A DNA stretch of 64,000 nucleotides from Parapristionchus giblindavisi (lineage: Eukaryota; Nematoda; Chromadorea; Rhabditida; Diplogasteridae): positions 496,001 to 560,000 of the forward strand of contig CALSFV010000051.1 in assembly GCA_943737045.1 (NCBI GenBank). Reading direction: 5' to 3'. The notes under the pieces are model-generated. The model had not been told where the DNA came from, made no database searches, and saw only the letters and a list, made by a program, of their open reading frames with translations. Positions 18,785-31,985 of the stretch are shown here, one piece after another. The number at the start of each line of letters is the position of its first letter. The stretch's first letter is position 1. The position numbers were made by a program, and so were the translations under genes.

Positions 18785-20880
18785 TATGTTACTGTTTAAG
18801 ACGTACGTGGGCTAGGGTGTGTGGTTAGCGCGATTGCATGACTCACCATTGTCAATGAGCTGTGAAAGCAAATGAGTCTATCACGAGGACACAAAAAATC
18901 TACTCTTTCTTTCTACGCATTGGGGAGTTCCAACACGCATTGTAACATTTTGCTCTTATTAACATTGCATTTTATAATATTTTTTCGCACTCCGAGATAA
19001 TATTACGCGGGAGCATTGACTCTCTCTCTCTCGCAATACTTTCTCGCAGAAGACAAAAAAAGCGAGAAAGTTTCAAATTAGATAGGGGTGTCACTCTAAT
19101 AATAAACAATTTTTTGGAGCACGCCCAGTTTTTCCACACTCCCTTACTTTATTTTCTGTTTTTTCGCCACTAGACTTTTGGCGGAGGAGAGGATTCGAAA
19201 AACCTGAGACAAAACTGCAGTGGGTGCTAAAACTGTGCCAAAAGTCACACTACAGCTTTTTGTAGCTTATTGTCATTGGCCAGACTCTCTGTTGTGATTC
19301 TTAAACCCTCTTCTCCATTTCCGTTCCTTGTATCTTTTGTCCCCATATGCAGTACGGCAGGATCAGGTTTCTCGAATCCATTATTTGACAACCGAAATTT
19401 TCCTCTTCCTCCTCCGCCATATTCTGATAAATATGGAGAGGGAGAGGGAGAGAGTAAGATGGAGGTGGGAATCCCTCCATCCTAGGGATATCGAAATATG
19501 AACAAGATCAGAAGCAATAGACCACCTTCAGTATTATTTATTTTAGGGCCAATATCAAACCAAGTCGTTCAATGATTTATGCATTTATGCAACAAAAAAA
19601 TGATTCAAAGTTGCAATGCTTTGTTATAAAGGCACAAGGCTTGAGCTAGTTTCACTCTCCGTTCTGGCAACACTTTCTGGAAGACGGAGAAAGCGAGAGA
19701 GTGTTACCAAGGTTGAAAGGGTTTCAAATCAGCTCGGGATGTGCCAAGTGTTCTTTCTTGTTGGACGAGGAACGCTGCCCTCATCAAGATCTTCGTTATC
19801 TCTGACACTGATCACTATTCCCAGGCGAGGCGAAGGCCAGACGAGTTTGGTTCGGATGAGAACTGGTGCTGTGCGCGATGAGTTTCACACTTGACCTATG
19901 AATGATTGGAAATTTTCAAAAAGCAATTTCTTTCATCTGGAATGTTTAGACAAAATTAAACCGAGTGTCATTTTTTTCTACTCTCGTACCAAATAAACAA
20001 GTGTATTTACATATAAGGTCAAAAAGCGATTTGGGTTTTGGCTTTCGCAATAATATTATCCATTTATTTTAAACCCAAGCCTCTCGTTGTCTCAGCTGAT
20101 CAATAAGGCAGATAAGTGCCCTCTTAGGCTTTGTTTATCTTTCCGAGAAACGTGCTCCGTTTCTTCCCCCCTCCTTCCTTCTATTCCCGCAGATTACTAT
20201 TGTGTTGCTCACGTTCCCGCGTCATTCTTTGGATCATGCGGCCGCTCACTGTCAACACTGGGGGAGTGTTGATTTTGATTCTTCATAAAGCGATATCAGT
20301 GGTTTGTAAAATGTGTAACTCTCTGTTCTTTCAACACTGTGTCGTGGACAAAGAGATGTAGGATACAGATATAGACAGGGTGGTTAATCACCTTATGCTC
20401 GATTCAAAAGTTGTAAAAAGAAAAAAAATTGAGAAAACTCTCCTCGTTCTACACACTCTATCGCTTTTCATCGTTCCGAACTATGTAAGATGCGAAAAAG
20501 CTTTTGTAATAGGAAAAAAATTCCAGTAATTCCAGTAGTATTTTCTCCGTTGTGATTTTTTTCTCTTCATATTGTAAATGGCTTTATCTTTGCTTACATA
20601 CTTCTTTTCTAATAGAGGTCAACAACCTTGTTTGCACCAAGTTCCAAAGCTCGTGCGTAATGAATACTCCTGCAGAAAGCTTTGGAAGTTTCGGTACTCT
20701 AAACAAATTCAAACAGACTTCCAGATATATTTTGTTACTCGAACCTCTCTCGTAAACATTTTACTTCTTTCGGGATACTCTCCTTTCTCACGTATACTTG
20801 AGAGAATCCGAAAGATCAGAGAAGAGACTTTCCACTTTCACAAAACGAAATTTCAAACTTTTTAAAACCTTTTCACTAAC

Positions 20881-20985
20881 TTAAAGGCACACCCAAGCTA
20901 ATTTTACTCTCCGCATTGGCAATACTCTCTCGTAGAAAAAGAAAGCGAAAGAGTTTCAAATTAGCTTGGGGTGTCGCTTTATCTT
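20881..20985. mobile_element. ~105-bp GGCACACCC MITE (family representative)
   Basis: AAAGGCACACCCAAGCTAAT at the left mirrors ATTAGCTTGGGGTGTCGCTTT at the right, around a CTCTCTCG hairpin. Similar copies occur near 775-862, 2053-2158, 12445-12530, 19020-19105, 19625-19745, 22558-22680, 24780-24895, 25440-25560, 32300-32375, 33640-33755 and 63295-63412. Confidence 0.75.
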
Positions 20986-21899
20986 TCTTTGTAAAGAATT
21001 TGTAAGAATTTGTAAACAATCTCTTTTTCGTTGCTTCCCAGTTCGTAACTTTGATCTTTGATCCTGTGCAATGTTGCAGCATTTTGGAGTATGTTCTATC
21101 ATTCTTGAACGTTACAAAATTTCTAGAGCTTTCTGTGACAGAGGGAGAGCGAGAAAAAGTGCTCAGGTGGTCAAAGTACACCATGTTGCATCATATCATT
21201 TTTTGTTGGTATTTTTCAAGTTTTCAATTACCACTCTCTCTCTGTGCTGAAGAAACGCTATGAACACTTATCCCATTCAAAATCAATTTAATTTAGCAAA
21301 GACAAAAGTCAAGTTTCGTCTTCTAGTTGCTCTCTCTATAAGTGGAGTCTTGGTCAAAGCAGCCGGTCCTCAATTCCTCCAAGTCCTCAATTCGTTATGA
21401 TCGCAAGCAATGAAGAAATTGCATGGCAAACCAACCGAGATATCATGAAAATGAAAATGAAGTTTTGATCTTTGAACCTACGGTCTTCTCACCTGATCTC
21501 CTGGTCTCTCAACCCGGACAGAGAACAAAGAAATAGTGTGTGACATTGAGAGACCGTCGACTACGGTTACTCTTCCCTTTAAAGGGAGCGCAACCTCTCT
21601 CAATGGTCTCTACATTGTGCACACTATTTCTCTGTTCTCTAACAACGAGAGAGCGTAGGTCGTTGAAGAGACCGTCATCTATGGTTACTCTTCCCTGCTA
21701 AATCCGCTGACAATGCGGTTGTGACGCTCGTGTGAATTATGCATTACTATATATTAGATTTCAGCTAAAGAAACTGCAAAGAGAGCTCAGGCCACATGTG
21801 TTTTCGTAAGTATGAGCATGCGCTATGTCTCTCCCGACATTTCACCGTTCACAAAACAACGCAAAGTCTCATTATATGATGTGCCACGTTAATGTATAA

Positions 21900-22152
21900 C
21901 ACGGGTATCCTGTAAAAGTGTAGCAAAATCGTACTATCTGTACTATCTGTACACTGTACTATCAAAATTCACCGAGTTATGATCAATTATGTGGTAGGTA
22001 AAAAAATCGATAATCTGTGATTTTTGCCCAATCAAGTATCTTGGCCTTCTCATGGCCCCCAATCACATCTACCAATGTAGTTTCATCGAAATCGGAGACA
22101 AAAAAATTTTCCTAGTGGCAGGCTTTGCTACACTTTTACAGGAGACCCGTGA
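21900..22152. mobile_element. CACGGGTATCCTGTAAAAG MITE
   Basis: The left end ACGGGTATCCTGTAAAAGTG and right end CACTTTTACAGGAGACCCGT are inverted with one short bulge. The centre is unique. No coding capacity. Confidence 0.75.
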
Positions 22153-23146
22153 TAATATACTTTAAGCTATTCAAACGTGCTTGTAGATAAATTGATAGAT
22201 AGTGAAATATGTACGATGCTCCGAGGTTGGCAAAGTTGTTTTGTTTCTTGTAAAATTTAAAAAAAAAAAATTATAGAATATTTGTCCTAACAATAAGACG
22301 AAAAAGAGATTCACTTTATATTTTTATACATTTTTTTAAAGATTTTTATATTTTTCACGTGACACCCCCGTTCTTCTCTCCATCTCTTCTATCTATTCTG
22401 ATCTATTTACATTGGTTATCTCTTCATCTTCTTTGAACAGTGTTAACACATTTCTCTTCATGTCTCTTTGAGCTTTGACGGATTCCGAGGTAGACCTTAG
22501 CTACGGTAAGTATGTTCCTTAATCGTTAAGTACTTGTTCAAGTTAAGTTCTTAAGTTAAGTGACACCCCGAACAAACTCTCTTGAATCTGTCTTCCCACT
22601 GTCCCTCGCTCTTTGTCTGCGAGAGATCATTACCAGATCAGAGAGTTTCAAATTAGCTCGGAATGTGGTTTTTTTAAAGTTTTTTTCCCAGTCTACTGTA
22701 GTTATGTGCGTTGATCCCTTGGTCTGTTTTTGCAGTTAGTGCAGTAATAATTGTCCGTCAAAAAGTGTCAAAAGATTGCGCCGAGAACATCCGTCAAAAG
22801 TGACGAGAGAGCGAAGCTACCAAGAAACGAACAAACGATGTGCTTTTTTCGATGTTATATTGTTAATATTCTTATTCTTATTCTTCATTCCGTATATATA
22901 AATATATAACATGAGATGAGATGATATGAAGGGATCAATGGATGTCTGTCGTTTTCATTTTGAATACATTTATCTTGCCATAGCTTGGTCGAGAGCTCTG
23001 GTTTGCAGAGAGTCTGAGTGAGAGATATGTAGATAGCGATAATATTTTGATTGCATCACTCCAATCATTGTAAAGAGCCAGTAGCCTTAGCGCACATGTT
23101 TCCGATTACCAATGTTCCCTTCAAGAAGTGAGAACGACAACTAAGC

Positions 23147-23184
<38 letters not shown>

Positions 23185-25904
23185 ATTCAAAAATTTTCAA
23201 GCGCCTCTAGCACAGCTCGAGCTGATTTGAAACTCTGCTCTCTGGCAATGCACTCTCGCTGTCTTTCCTAACATAACGCCTTTATAAGTTTCTAACGCAA
23301 CCCATTCCTTAGTCTCTCCCCTTATTTCTTTCACTATAATTTGTCTGCAACATTGTATTTGCGACTAAAAATAGGGTGTGTCTTTAAGAAACTCTAGCCA
23401 CTTGTAAATGTCGTGTTGTAGACACTGTTCAGAAATTGCCGATTACTACACTATACTCTGTGTATACTCTTTGTCTTTCTTCTTCTAAAGCGAGTGAATC
23501 AATCAACTTCCACTCAACCCTGCAACTATTTCTCATTAGTTAATGGTGACTAATACGATTTCATTCCGCTTCTTCCAATCTCTCAAGCCTTCTGTGGCAG
23601 AGGCTATTATCCACAATGTTTCATGGCGTTTACCGTAGTCTTCCTCGGACTTTTCCTTGTTTATTCTTATGAACCTAATCGCTGAAATTTTGAACCTCGC
23701 CCATGCTAATTGCTACTTTTCAATCACTAATGCCCAAATATACTAGTAAATTTGCATGTTGATTATGATTTATTTACATTGTAATATATTACAGTTTAAC
23801 AGTTTAATGACCTTTATCAAGCACAGAACCATTGGGGAGGGAATGGTTGCCACTAAACGACAGATTAGTCTGGGCGTGCTGAGGTCCCATACAAGGGGCT
23901 TAATTCTCTTCAAAAAAAATTATATAGAGAAAACCCACGAAGTCCTCGCTCAACACTTCGTCAAAAATTGCTTGATGAATTCTATATTACGTCATACAAA
24001 ATTTCATGCAAGGTAGGCAAAAACAGGACGAATCTTCTCATTCATTTTTTAGTTCAAAACATCATTCTTTGAGAGAATTTTTCTTATTTTTCTTTGGTAG
24101 AATTCTTCTTCTTGTATGTTCAAACATTGAACTCGCATTTTTTATGTAAAATTTTATTCATTATATTAATTAATGTGGGCAATTGAAACAGTTAAATGAC
24201 GAGAAAAGTTAAAACCCCACGCTCGTCCAATTGACATATCATGAAATTTTCACAAAGTTTCGCAAAACTCATTGCAAGAATTGCATTTTGATTGCGCATT
24301 GGTGCATAAGTGGGTTAGGAGGCGCCATCCCATATCCGCTATATAAGCTGCTATCTCTTATTCTTAGTTTCACCATGTTTCCTTCAGTGCAATATATTCT
24401 TCATGATTATATTCATATGTTCCATTACCTCGAAAATAAAGAGAAGACTCACTCATCAGGATGCACTTTTTTTACAAAAAAAAATTCTGCAACCCGTTCG
24501 AATCACCTCGCTCTGTTCAAAGAATTCGAAAAGAAAAGAAATACAGAGAAACTCTCCTCATATCACACACTCTCTAGCCTCTTTTCGTTTCGATCCTTTT
24601 ATTTACGTGACTTATGAACACCACATTCTGCAATTTCATATCAAGTCCCCACTTGATTCCATGATTCCATCTAGGCAAAAGCCTATTCCTGGCTCTTTGT
24701 TTGGCAACTCTAAGTACGCACTTGAGATACAAAATAGTGTACAGACGAAGGAAACCATCGGCAAAGTTCAAACCTCCCATAAATGCACACCCGAGTTAAC
24801 CGCTCTGACCACAATCTCTCGCACACGAAGTAAGCGAGATAGTATTGCCACAGCGCAGAGTTTCGAATGAGCTGGGGTATGCCCTTTACGCTATTGCCTA
24901 TTTCATTTTCACGGTAATCCCTCTATCCTTTCGTGTGCTCTTTAGTCCGAGTCTATGTATCCCACTGGCACCCAGAGATCATACTTACCCAAATATGGGC
25001 AATAGATTTGCCAACTTACACCGCTTGTGTACACGATTTGCCCACATTCGGGAAAATGGTAGCCTAAAAACCAGCGAATTACCTATATACAGGCTAACAT
25101 TTACTAGAATTCAGGCAAATCGCTTGCCAACTAACGTTACTCGGGCAAATTTAATCTCTGTGCAATGTCCATTTGTGATGTTCGACTTTATCTCTGTGCT
25201 CTCTCATATATCGCTTGTCTCTGCGCATTCTCTCACAGTTTCACAAAACGCCCATGGTGAGAGTGTTTTGTTGTTGATGATTCCACGATCGACATCTGCT
25301 CATGCAGTGAGAATACGTGCAATTGCAATGGAAGGATCGAAGAGAAAGAGGCTTTAAATGTTTCCATTGACTAAATTTTATTCGACCGAAAATATTCGCG
25401 GACTTTATTCGACTAAACAACACTAGTTTCCAATATCTAAGACACACCCCAAACTGATTTGACTCGCCGTTCTGGATATATATGACAATCTGGCCGGTGA
25501 AGAAAGTGAGAGAGCGTGTCCAGAGAGGAGAGTTTCAAATTAGCTTGGTGTGCCACTTCAAACAGTAGACTACGTCGATCGCTGGAATGACTCCCAAGGT
25601 GATGCTAAGATACATAGCTCATGCACCTCAACGTTTTCTAAATTTAACTGGCTAGCCACAGCTTCTGCTTTGTGGACTCTTTTTTGGTCTTTCGATCTAA
25701 CTAGTATTTGAGCCTATGAGTGCTTCGAAACATACAGTAATTCACCGAAATCAAGCATAAAATATCAAAGTTCAAAGATCAAACTCCAAATAATGTTCGT
25801 CATAAATGTCTCTCTTGTAGACTCTGTTCCTCATATAAATCTAGTGCATGGATACACCTGACAGAGTCCTCACTTCCTTCCATCTTGACTTACTTTTCAT
25901 AATC

Positions 25905-26075
25905 TCTCCACATCCATCTCCGTTCCTCTTTCTCCCTCTATCTATCTCTCCATCGCTCTCTCTCTCCCTCTCTCTCGGTGTCTCCCTCTCTCTCTCTCTC
26001 TCTGTCTCTCTTCCATTCTTTCTCTCTCCTCATCTCTCTCTCTCGCTATCTATCCCTCTATCTCTTGTCTAGCTT
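25905..26075. repeat. CT-rich microsatellite
   Basis: (CTCTCTC)n and CCCTCT interruptions; a smaller relative of the array that follows. Confidence 0.85.
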
Positions 26076-26251
26076 CTCTCCCTTTATTTATATCATCATA
26101 GAATAGGAATTCTATAACTGAAACAGCTGGCTTTTCACTAACCATGCGGGTTTGACATTTATTCAAACCCCAAGAATGCACTCCACCTCTCGAGACGGAA
26201 CCATATGAGGTTCTTCAACATTTTCTGACCTCTCATTCTCTCACTCTACGT

Positions 26252-27661
26252 TTTCTCTCCCTCTCCCTCTCCCTCTCCCTCTCCCCTCTCCCTCTCCCTC
26301 TCCTCTCCCTCTCCCTCTCCCTCTCCCTCTCCCTCTCCCTCTCCCTCTCCCTCTCCCTCTCCCTCTCCCTCTCCCTCTCCCTCTCCCTCTCCCTCTCCCT
26401 CTCCCTCTCCCTCTCCCTCTCCCTCTCCCTCTCCCTCTCCCTCTCCCTCTCCCTCTCCCTCTCCCTCTCCCTCTCCCTCTCCCTCTCCCTCCCTCTCCCT
26501 CTCCCTCTCCCTCTCCCTCTCCCTCTCCCTCTCCCTCTCCCTCTCCCTCTCCCTCTCCCCTCTCCCTCTCCCTCTCCTCTCCCTCTCCCTCTCCCTCTCC
26601 CTCTCCCTCTCCCTCTCCCTCTCCCTCTCCCTCTCCCTCTCCCTCTCCCTCTCCCTCTCCCTCTCCCTCTCCCTCTCCCTCTCCCTCTCCCTCTCCCTCT
26701 CCCTCTCCCTCTCCTCTCCTCTCCCTCTCCCTCTCCCTCTCCCTCTCCCTCTCCCTCTCCCTCTCCCTCTCCCTCTCCCTCTCCTCTCCTCTCCCTCTCC
26801 CTCTCCCTCTCCCTCTCCCTCTCCCTCTCCCTCTCCCTCTCCCTCTCCCTCTCCCTCTCCCTCTCCCTCTCCCTCTCCCTCTCCCTCTCCCTCTCCCTCT
26901 CCCTCTCCCTCTCCCTCTCCCTCTCTCTCCCTCTCCCTCTCCCTCTCCCTCTCCCTCTCCCTCTCCCTCTCCCTCTCCCTCTCCCTCTCCCTCTCCCTCT
27001 CCCTCTCCCTCTCCCTCTCCCTCTCCCTCTCCCTCTCTCTCCCTCTCCCTCTCCCTCTCCCTCTCCCTCTCCCTCTCCCTCTCCTCTCCCTCTCCCTCTC
27101 CCTCTCCCTCTCCCTCTCCCTCTCCCTCTCCCTCTCCCTCTCCCTCTCCCTCTCCCTCTCCCTCTCCTCTCCCTCTCCCTCTCCCTCTCCCTCTCCCTCT
27201 CCCTCTCCCTCTCCCTCTCCCTCTCCCTCTCTCCTCTCCCTCTCCCTCTCCCTCTCCCTCTCCCTCTCCCTCTCCCTCTCCCTCTCCCTCTCCCTCTCCC
27301 TCTCCCTCTCCCTCTCCCTCTCCCTCTCCCTCTCCCTCTCCCTCTCCCTCTCCCTCTCCCTCTCCCTCTCCTCTCCCTCTCCCTCTCCCTCTCCCTCTCC
27401 CTCTCCCTCTCCCTCTCCCTCTCCCTCTCCCTCTCCCTCTCCCTCTCCCTCTCCCTCTCCCTCTCCCTCTCCCTCTCCCTCTCCCTCTCCCTCTCCCTCT
27501 CCCTCTCCCTCTCACTCTCCCTCTCCCTCTCCCTCTCCCTCTCCCTCTCCCTCTCCCTCTCCCTCTCCCTCTCCCTCTCCCTCTCCTCTCCCTCTCCCTC
27601 TCCCTCTCCCTCTCCCTCTCCCTCTCCCTCTCCCTCTCCCTCTCCCTCTCCCTCTCCCTCT
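26252..27661. repeat. 1.4-kb CCCTCT hexamer array
   Basis: Near-perfect CCCTCT units run for about 1.4 kb, with occasional lost or gained bases (for example near 26285, 26576, 26717, 27235) that shift phase. The minus strand is pure purine apart from a few bases. The 493-codon minus frame (Gly-Arg, Gly-Glu, Glu-Arg runs) changes dipeptide exactly where a unit is broken, so it is a repeat artefact. Confidence 0.97.
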
Positions 27662-30600
27662 GCATCCTCTTCTCATTCCAATATCTCTCCATATTGCTTC
27701 CACATCGTCTGCACTCAAACACTGGCTGAACGAATTTTCAATTGCCTCCTTATTTTTTTCGCCTGTTTCCAGGTTCCTCTTGACTATCATGCCCTTTTCC
27801 TTATTTATTTGGGCCTCTCCCTCTCCTTTTTTGAACCTCTCCCTCTCCTTTTTTGTAGCTCTCCCTCTCCTATTCTCTACCTCTCCCTCTACCTCTCTCC
27901 CTCTCCCTCGCACCCCTAATGAGTTCTATTTTTCATTTCCCTGTCGATGTGACGTCGTCGTTCCCCTGCTAAAGTTCATTTCTGTTCGAAAGTTATAGAA
28001 AAGAAGGTCAAACTCTCTTTTTTGTACTTCCTCTAAGCACTTTTTCGTTGCTTTTCGTGATTTTAAAACTTGTTTCTACTAGTTTTTAGAAGTTTCTCTC
28101 ACATTTCGCTAAGTTTTTCCAAATATCAGTTCAGATTCTCTCACTTGTTTGTCTGCTAGAGAAGCGTAGAGTGCCAAATTAGCTGCTAATTTCATTAAAG
28201 AAGAGGAGAACCAGGAGATTTGGGGCGAACTCATAACATGAAGAACGTGGGATGTGCCATTTTGTCCTCTACTAGATTCGAAAGCTTGGCAACGTTATCC
28301 GTGTAGCGTGTAGGGTTAGTGGGCAGCGCTTGTAATCGTAATCTTTCGCTTCCACGTTTTCCCTTCTCGACAAGGTAACCTTTGATTTTGCCGCTTCCTA
28401 TTGTCAATGACTTCCTTTACATATTTAATTTCCAAATATTTCTGTCTGTATACCTTATTTGTGAGGGGGTTTACCGTGTACCGAACCTGAAATCTCCATC
28501 ATCCGAAATCATAATATCCATTTATATTTCATGGAATAAATAAATGGGGTAAAAGAATGGATTTGAAAATGGCCGATGTGTTTTGGAAATATTGTTTATA
28601 CTAATCCAAGATCTGTTGATTGCTCTTTAAAAATTTCAATTCTCTCATATGCCAAGAATGAAACTCATCGCGAATAGAACAATCTCTCATCCCAACCAAA
28701 CCCGCCTGAAATATTTTTTTTAAAACCCTGTTCATGCTTCTTCACTCACCAATTCATTTCTACTTTGAGCTTTCACCACTCCACACACTGAAATCTAAGA
28801 CCTACTAGACCCAGTAGTGGAATACTCCTCTTTCTCTCTCCCACAACGCTATGTTGGCACCCAGAAACAATAGTTGCCTGATCTATCGTTTTGCTTATTT
28901 TCCATTTCTACTCATTTCATTTCTTCATTTCATTTCTTTTCGAGGAATTATCGATTTTGTCTCTTGTAGATCATCCTAGCAACTTTTGGGCGTATGGGTA
29001 GATTTCAGAATCTCCCCTCCGTAAAGTTTGGAGCTTCGTTGTAGTCCCTACTCTTTGTCTGACTTTTTTTGTTCGGAAATTCGTATTGTAGTATTTTTCA
29101 TTTATTTGACGCATGTGAGTCCTCACATGATGTGACGGCATCAATCTTTGGCTACTCATTCACGATCTTTAGTCTCTCGGTTTGATAAAGTCATTATTAT
29201 TAGTTTTTTCTCCATCCCCGCAAAAAGGGTTCCCTCAGTAGCTTCATTGAACACGTTTTTTCTTTGTTGTCTGACATCACACAGTTTTCTATTTTTTGTT
29301 AGTATGAATCTGGAAATATTTTGAAAACATTCTTCCTAAGAGCCAAAACGTTTTCATTATTTTCTGTTCAAAAGCTACGAAAATAAATGAAAGTTAACTC
29401 TCCTCGTTTTGCACGCTATCTATCTCCCTTTTCGTTTCTTTTCATGATTTTAGAACAGAGGGCACAAGACCTCCCTCACTCTCGATTCTATAAATGAAAG
29501 CGCTCTTTCCAAGATTTGCAGCTAATGTGGACGCTCATCATGCTTTTTCCATCTCTCTCTCTCTCTTTTTCACTTTTCTCCCTCTCCCTCTCTCCCTCTT
29601 CCTCTCTCACTCTCCCACTCCTTCTCCACTCTCCCTCTCTCCCTCTACCACTATTCCTCTCTCTCCTCACCCTCTCCCTCTCTCAATCTCTCTCTCTCTC
29701 TCTTTCTTTCATTCTCTCTACCTAGATCCATCTCTCCCTCTCTCCCTCTCCCTCTCCCTCTGCTTTTCATATCTCCCTCTCCCTCTTCCACGACTCCATT
29801 GTCCTGCAGATTCCCCTCATCCATATCTCCATGTAGACAAAAGGGAGGATCTTATTCCTCCCTCTAGTCTTCTTCATCTTCCTCTCCTTCTCTCTCTCCC
29901 TCTTCCTCTCCCTCTCCCTCCTCCTCCTCCTCTACTCTTCTTCCTCTTCCTCATCTTTCATATATGATCATCTCTCGATCCTCCGGCGTTTTCTCTCGCG
30001 AAATCTTTAATTCATGATTTTATTATATATTTATTATTATTATTTAATTAAGTATTAATTATTCATCTATAATCCCTCCGAACCTCATATCATCAGTTCC
30101 ATGTTTCACTAAACCCCTCATTGCATTTTTTTCTTTTTTATATTTTCTTATTAGTTGACTTAATTTTTCCGTGGAATCCTTTCCCTTAGCAACTGCCAAT
30201 TCGAGAGATGTTCAGAGAAAAAAGCCTATTCCAAAAATGTGTTTCGTAATCGTTGCATTTCACCGTTTGGTACGGGTACATTATCCTTTGTTCAAAAGCC
30301 ACAAAAATAAATAAAAGACCAAACTCTCCTCGTTTGACAAACTCTCTCGCCTCTGTTCCATTTCATTCACATTTGAAAAACTCTGTTTTATTCCATAAAA
30401 TTACGAAAAAAACGCATACGCAATTTTTTGTAACGGAATTCGGAAATAATTATTCTGATCGATGCAAATCCCATGCAGCTTGATAGAAGGCATTCCACTC
30501 CTCCATAGGGCTTCATCCACCCTAATACAGAATCCCCGCATAACAGATCTGCACCATTATGATCTTTGCGCACAGAAACGATAAAATACAGTGTGTCATC

Positions 30601-31985
30601 CCTACACAGTATTCTGGTTCAAGCCATTTTGTTTCCATAGCCAGACAAGCGAAAGACGATTGCATTTGAGAGAGTTTCTATGTTGAGCGGTCGTTTTGGC
30701 TTTCACAGTCTATAGAACATTGTGCCTAGAGACCTCATATCAACCAGACCTTTTCTCACTTGTTGTCGCATTTATTTAATGTAAAATAAATAAATAAATA
30801 AATTTGATATTTAACCATGGTACCTATTTCCCCTGGTCGTGGGCGACTATTGTTATTCCATCCGCACGCTAAATCTGATCTGCCTTTTCCCATCGGCCAC
30901 TTTCGAATACCGTTTGGTATTATACGTCGAAACGATATGGGCGAGAGGGAGAGAGGGAGAGGGAGAGGAAGAGAATAAGGAGAGGGAGGGGGAGAGGAAG
31001 AGAATAAGGAGAGGTAGAAATATGGATCTCATGTCACTCTAATCTATAGCTCGTTCCTGTTTGATTAAACTTTCCGTGACGTTGGCTGAATTTTGAATTT
31101 TCGAAGTCTGAGATCTTTGCTCACAAGTCAGTCATTGAAGGAACGCCCTAGGCTAACCTGAAACTCTCTGATCAAATTCTATCTCTGCCGTACATGGAAA
31201 ACAACTCTGTCTTCGTAATTCGTGTTAAGGTATAGATATTGAGTGTTTTCCATTGGAAAGCACAAAGCTTGTAGACAAGATGGCACAATGTTCTATAGAC
31301 TTTGAAAGCGAAAACGACCGCTCAACATAGAAACTCTCTCAAATGCGATCGTCTTTCGCATGTCTGGCTATGGAAACAAAATGGCTTGAACCAGAACACT
31401 GTGATGGATGTTGGGGTGCTCCTTTAGACCTGTCTGATTCTGTGAGTTTGCGACCACATTTCACGATTATTTGCGTATCTATCTAGTTATTTATCGTTAT
31501 TCTGGTTTATTTGATCTTGCTCTTTAACCTTTGATAATTGATCTTAACCGGACTTACCTGAAACCTAGGCTAACCTGAAACTCTCTGTCCAATTTCTATC
31601 TCTGCTTTACATGGAAAAAAACAACTCTGTCTTCGTAATTCTTGTTATGATATATTCAGTGTTTTTACATTGTATATCGCAATGCTTGTAGACAAGAGAG
31701 TTTGTTATTTCTTAAAACCTTTCGGCTAAATTCACCATCATCAGTTGTGTTTTTAAACATTAAAATCCCTCAAACTTGGATAAATATTCCTGTCTGATTT
31801 TCATTGTTTGTCACCATATTTCTTGATTGATTGCGAATTCCTCTAGTCATTTATCGTTATTCGCATTGTAATTGTTCCTTGCTCTCTAACATTTGATAAC
31901 TGATCTTTGATCTTTAATCTTTGATCTTTGATCCTTCCTTTCCAGTACCGCCAATCGAATGACGAGCTAGCCACAGATAGAAACA
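27662..31985. other. Intergenic upstream of the GPCR
   Basis: No gene recognised. It holds TTCAAAAG/CTCTCCTCG-type repeats (about 28000-28080, 29365-29455, 30290-30390), a polypyrimidine block (29545-29945), two copies of the ACAGTATTCTGG repeat (30597-30725; 31278-31410, reversed), and a direct duplication of about 370 bp just before the GPCR (31145-31545 and 31560-31915). Confidence 0.6.
31935..31945 (+). promoter_or_regulatory. Candidate trans-splice acceptor of the GPCR gene
   Basis: CCTTCCTTTCCAG ends at 31945, 40 nt before the ATG, after a TTTGATC tract. An earlier ATG at about 31959 is followed at once by a stop. Inferred from position and consensus. Confidence 0.45.

Larger units (their letters stand above)
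16406..25700. other. Gene-free stretch rich in MITEs
   Basis: I recognise no protein gene. It holds the MITE at 16831-17023, a polypyrimidine block at 17190-17930, the hairpin element at 18594-18784, several copies of the GGCACACCCC family (about 19020-19105, 19625-19745, 20881-20985, 22558-22680, 23205-23275, 24780-24895, 25440-25560), the MITE at 21900-22152, and (CT)n at 23150-23180. Open frames of 60-170 codons overlap these repeats and show no domain. Confidence 0.6.

Noticed and set aside
18790..18880. tRNA-like stretch with GTGGTTAGCGCGA
   Set aside because: A-box-like only; no B box or pairing arms could be found. The same applies to 28305-28360.
26241..27722. 493-codon minus-strand frame of Gly-Arg/Gly-Glu/Glu-Arg repeats
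   Set aside because: It is the CCCTCT array read in frame; the dipeptide changes wherever a unit has an indel, so nothing indicates protein selection.
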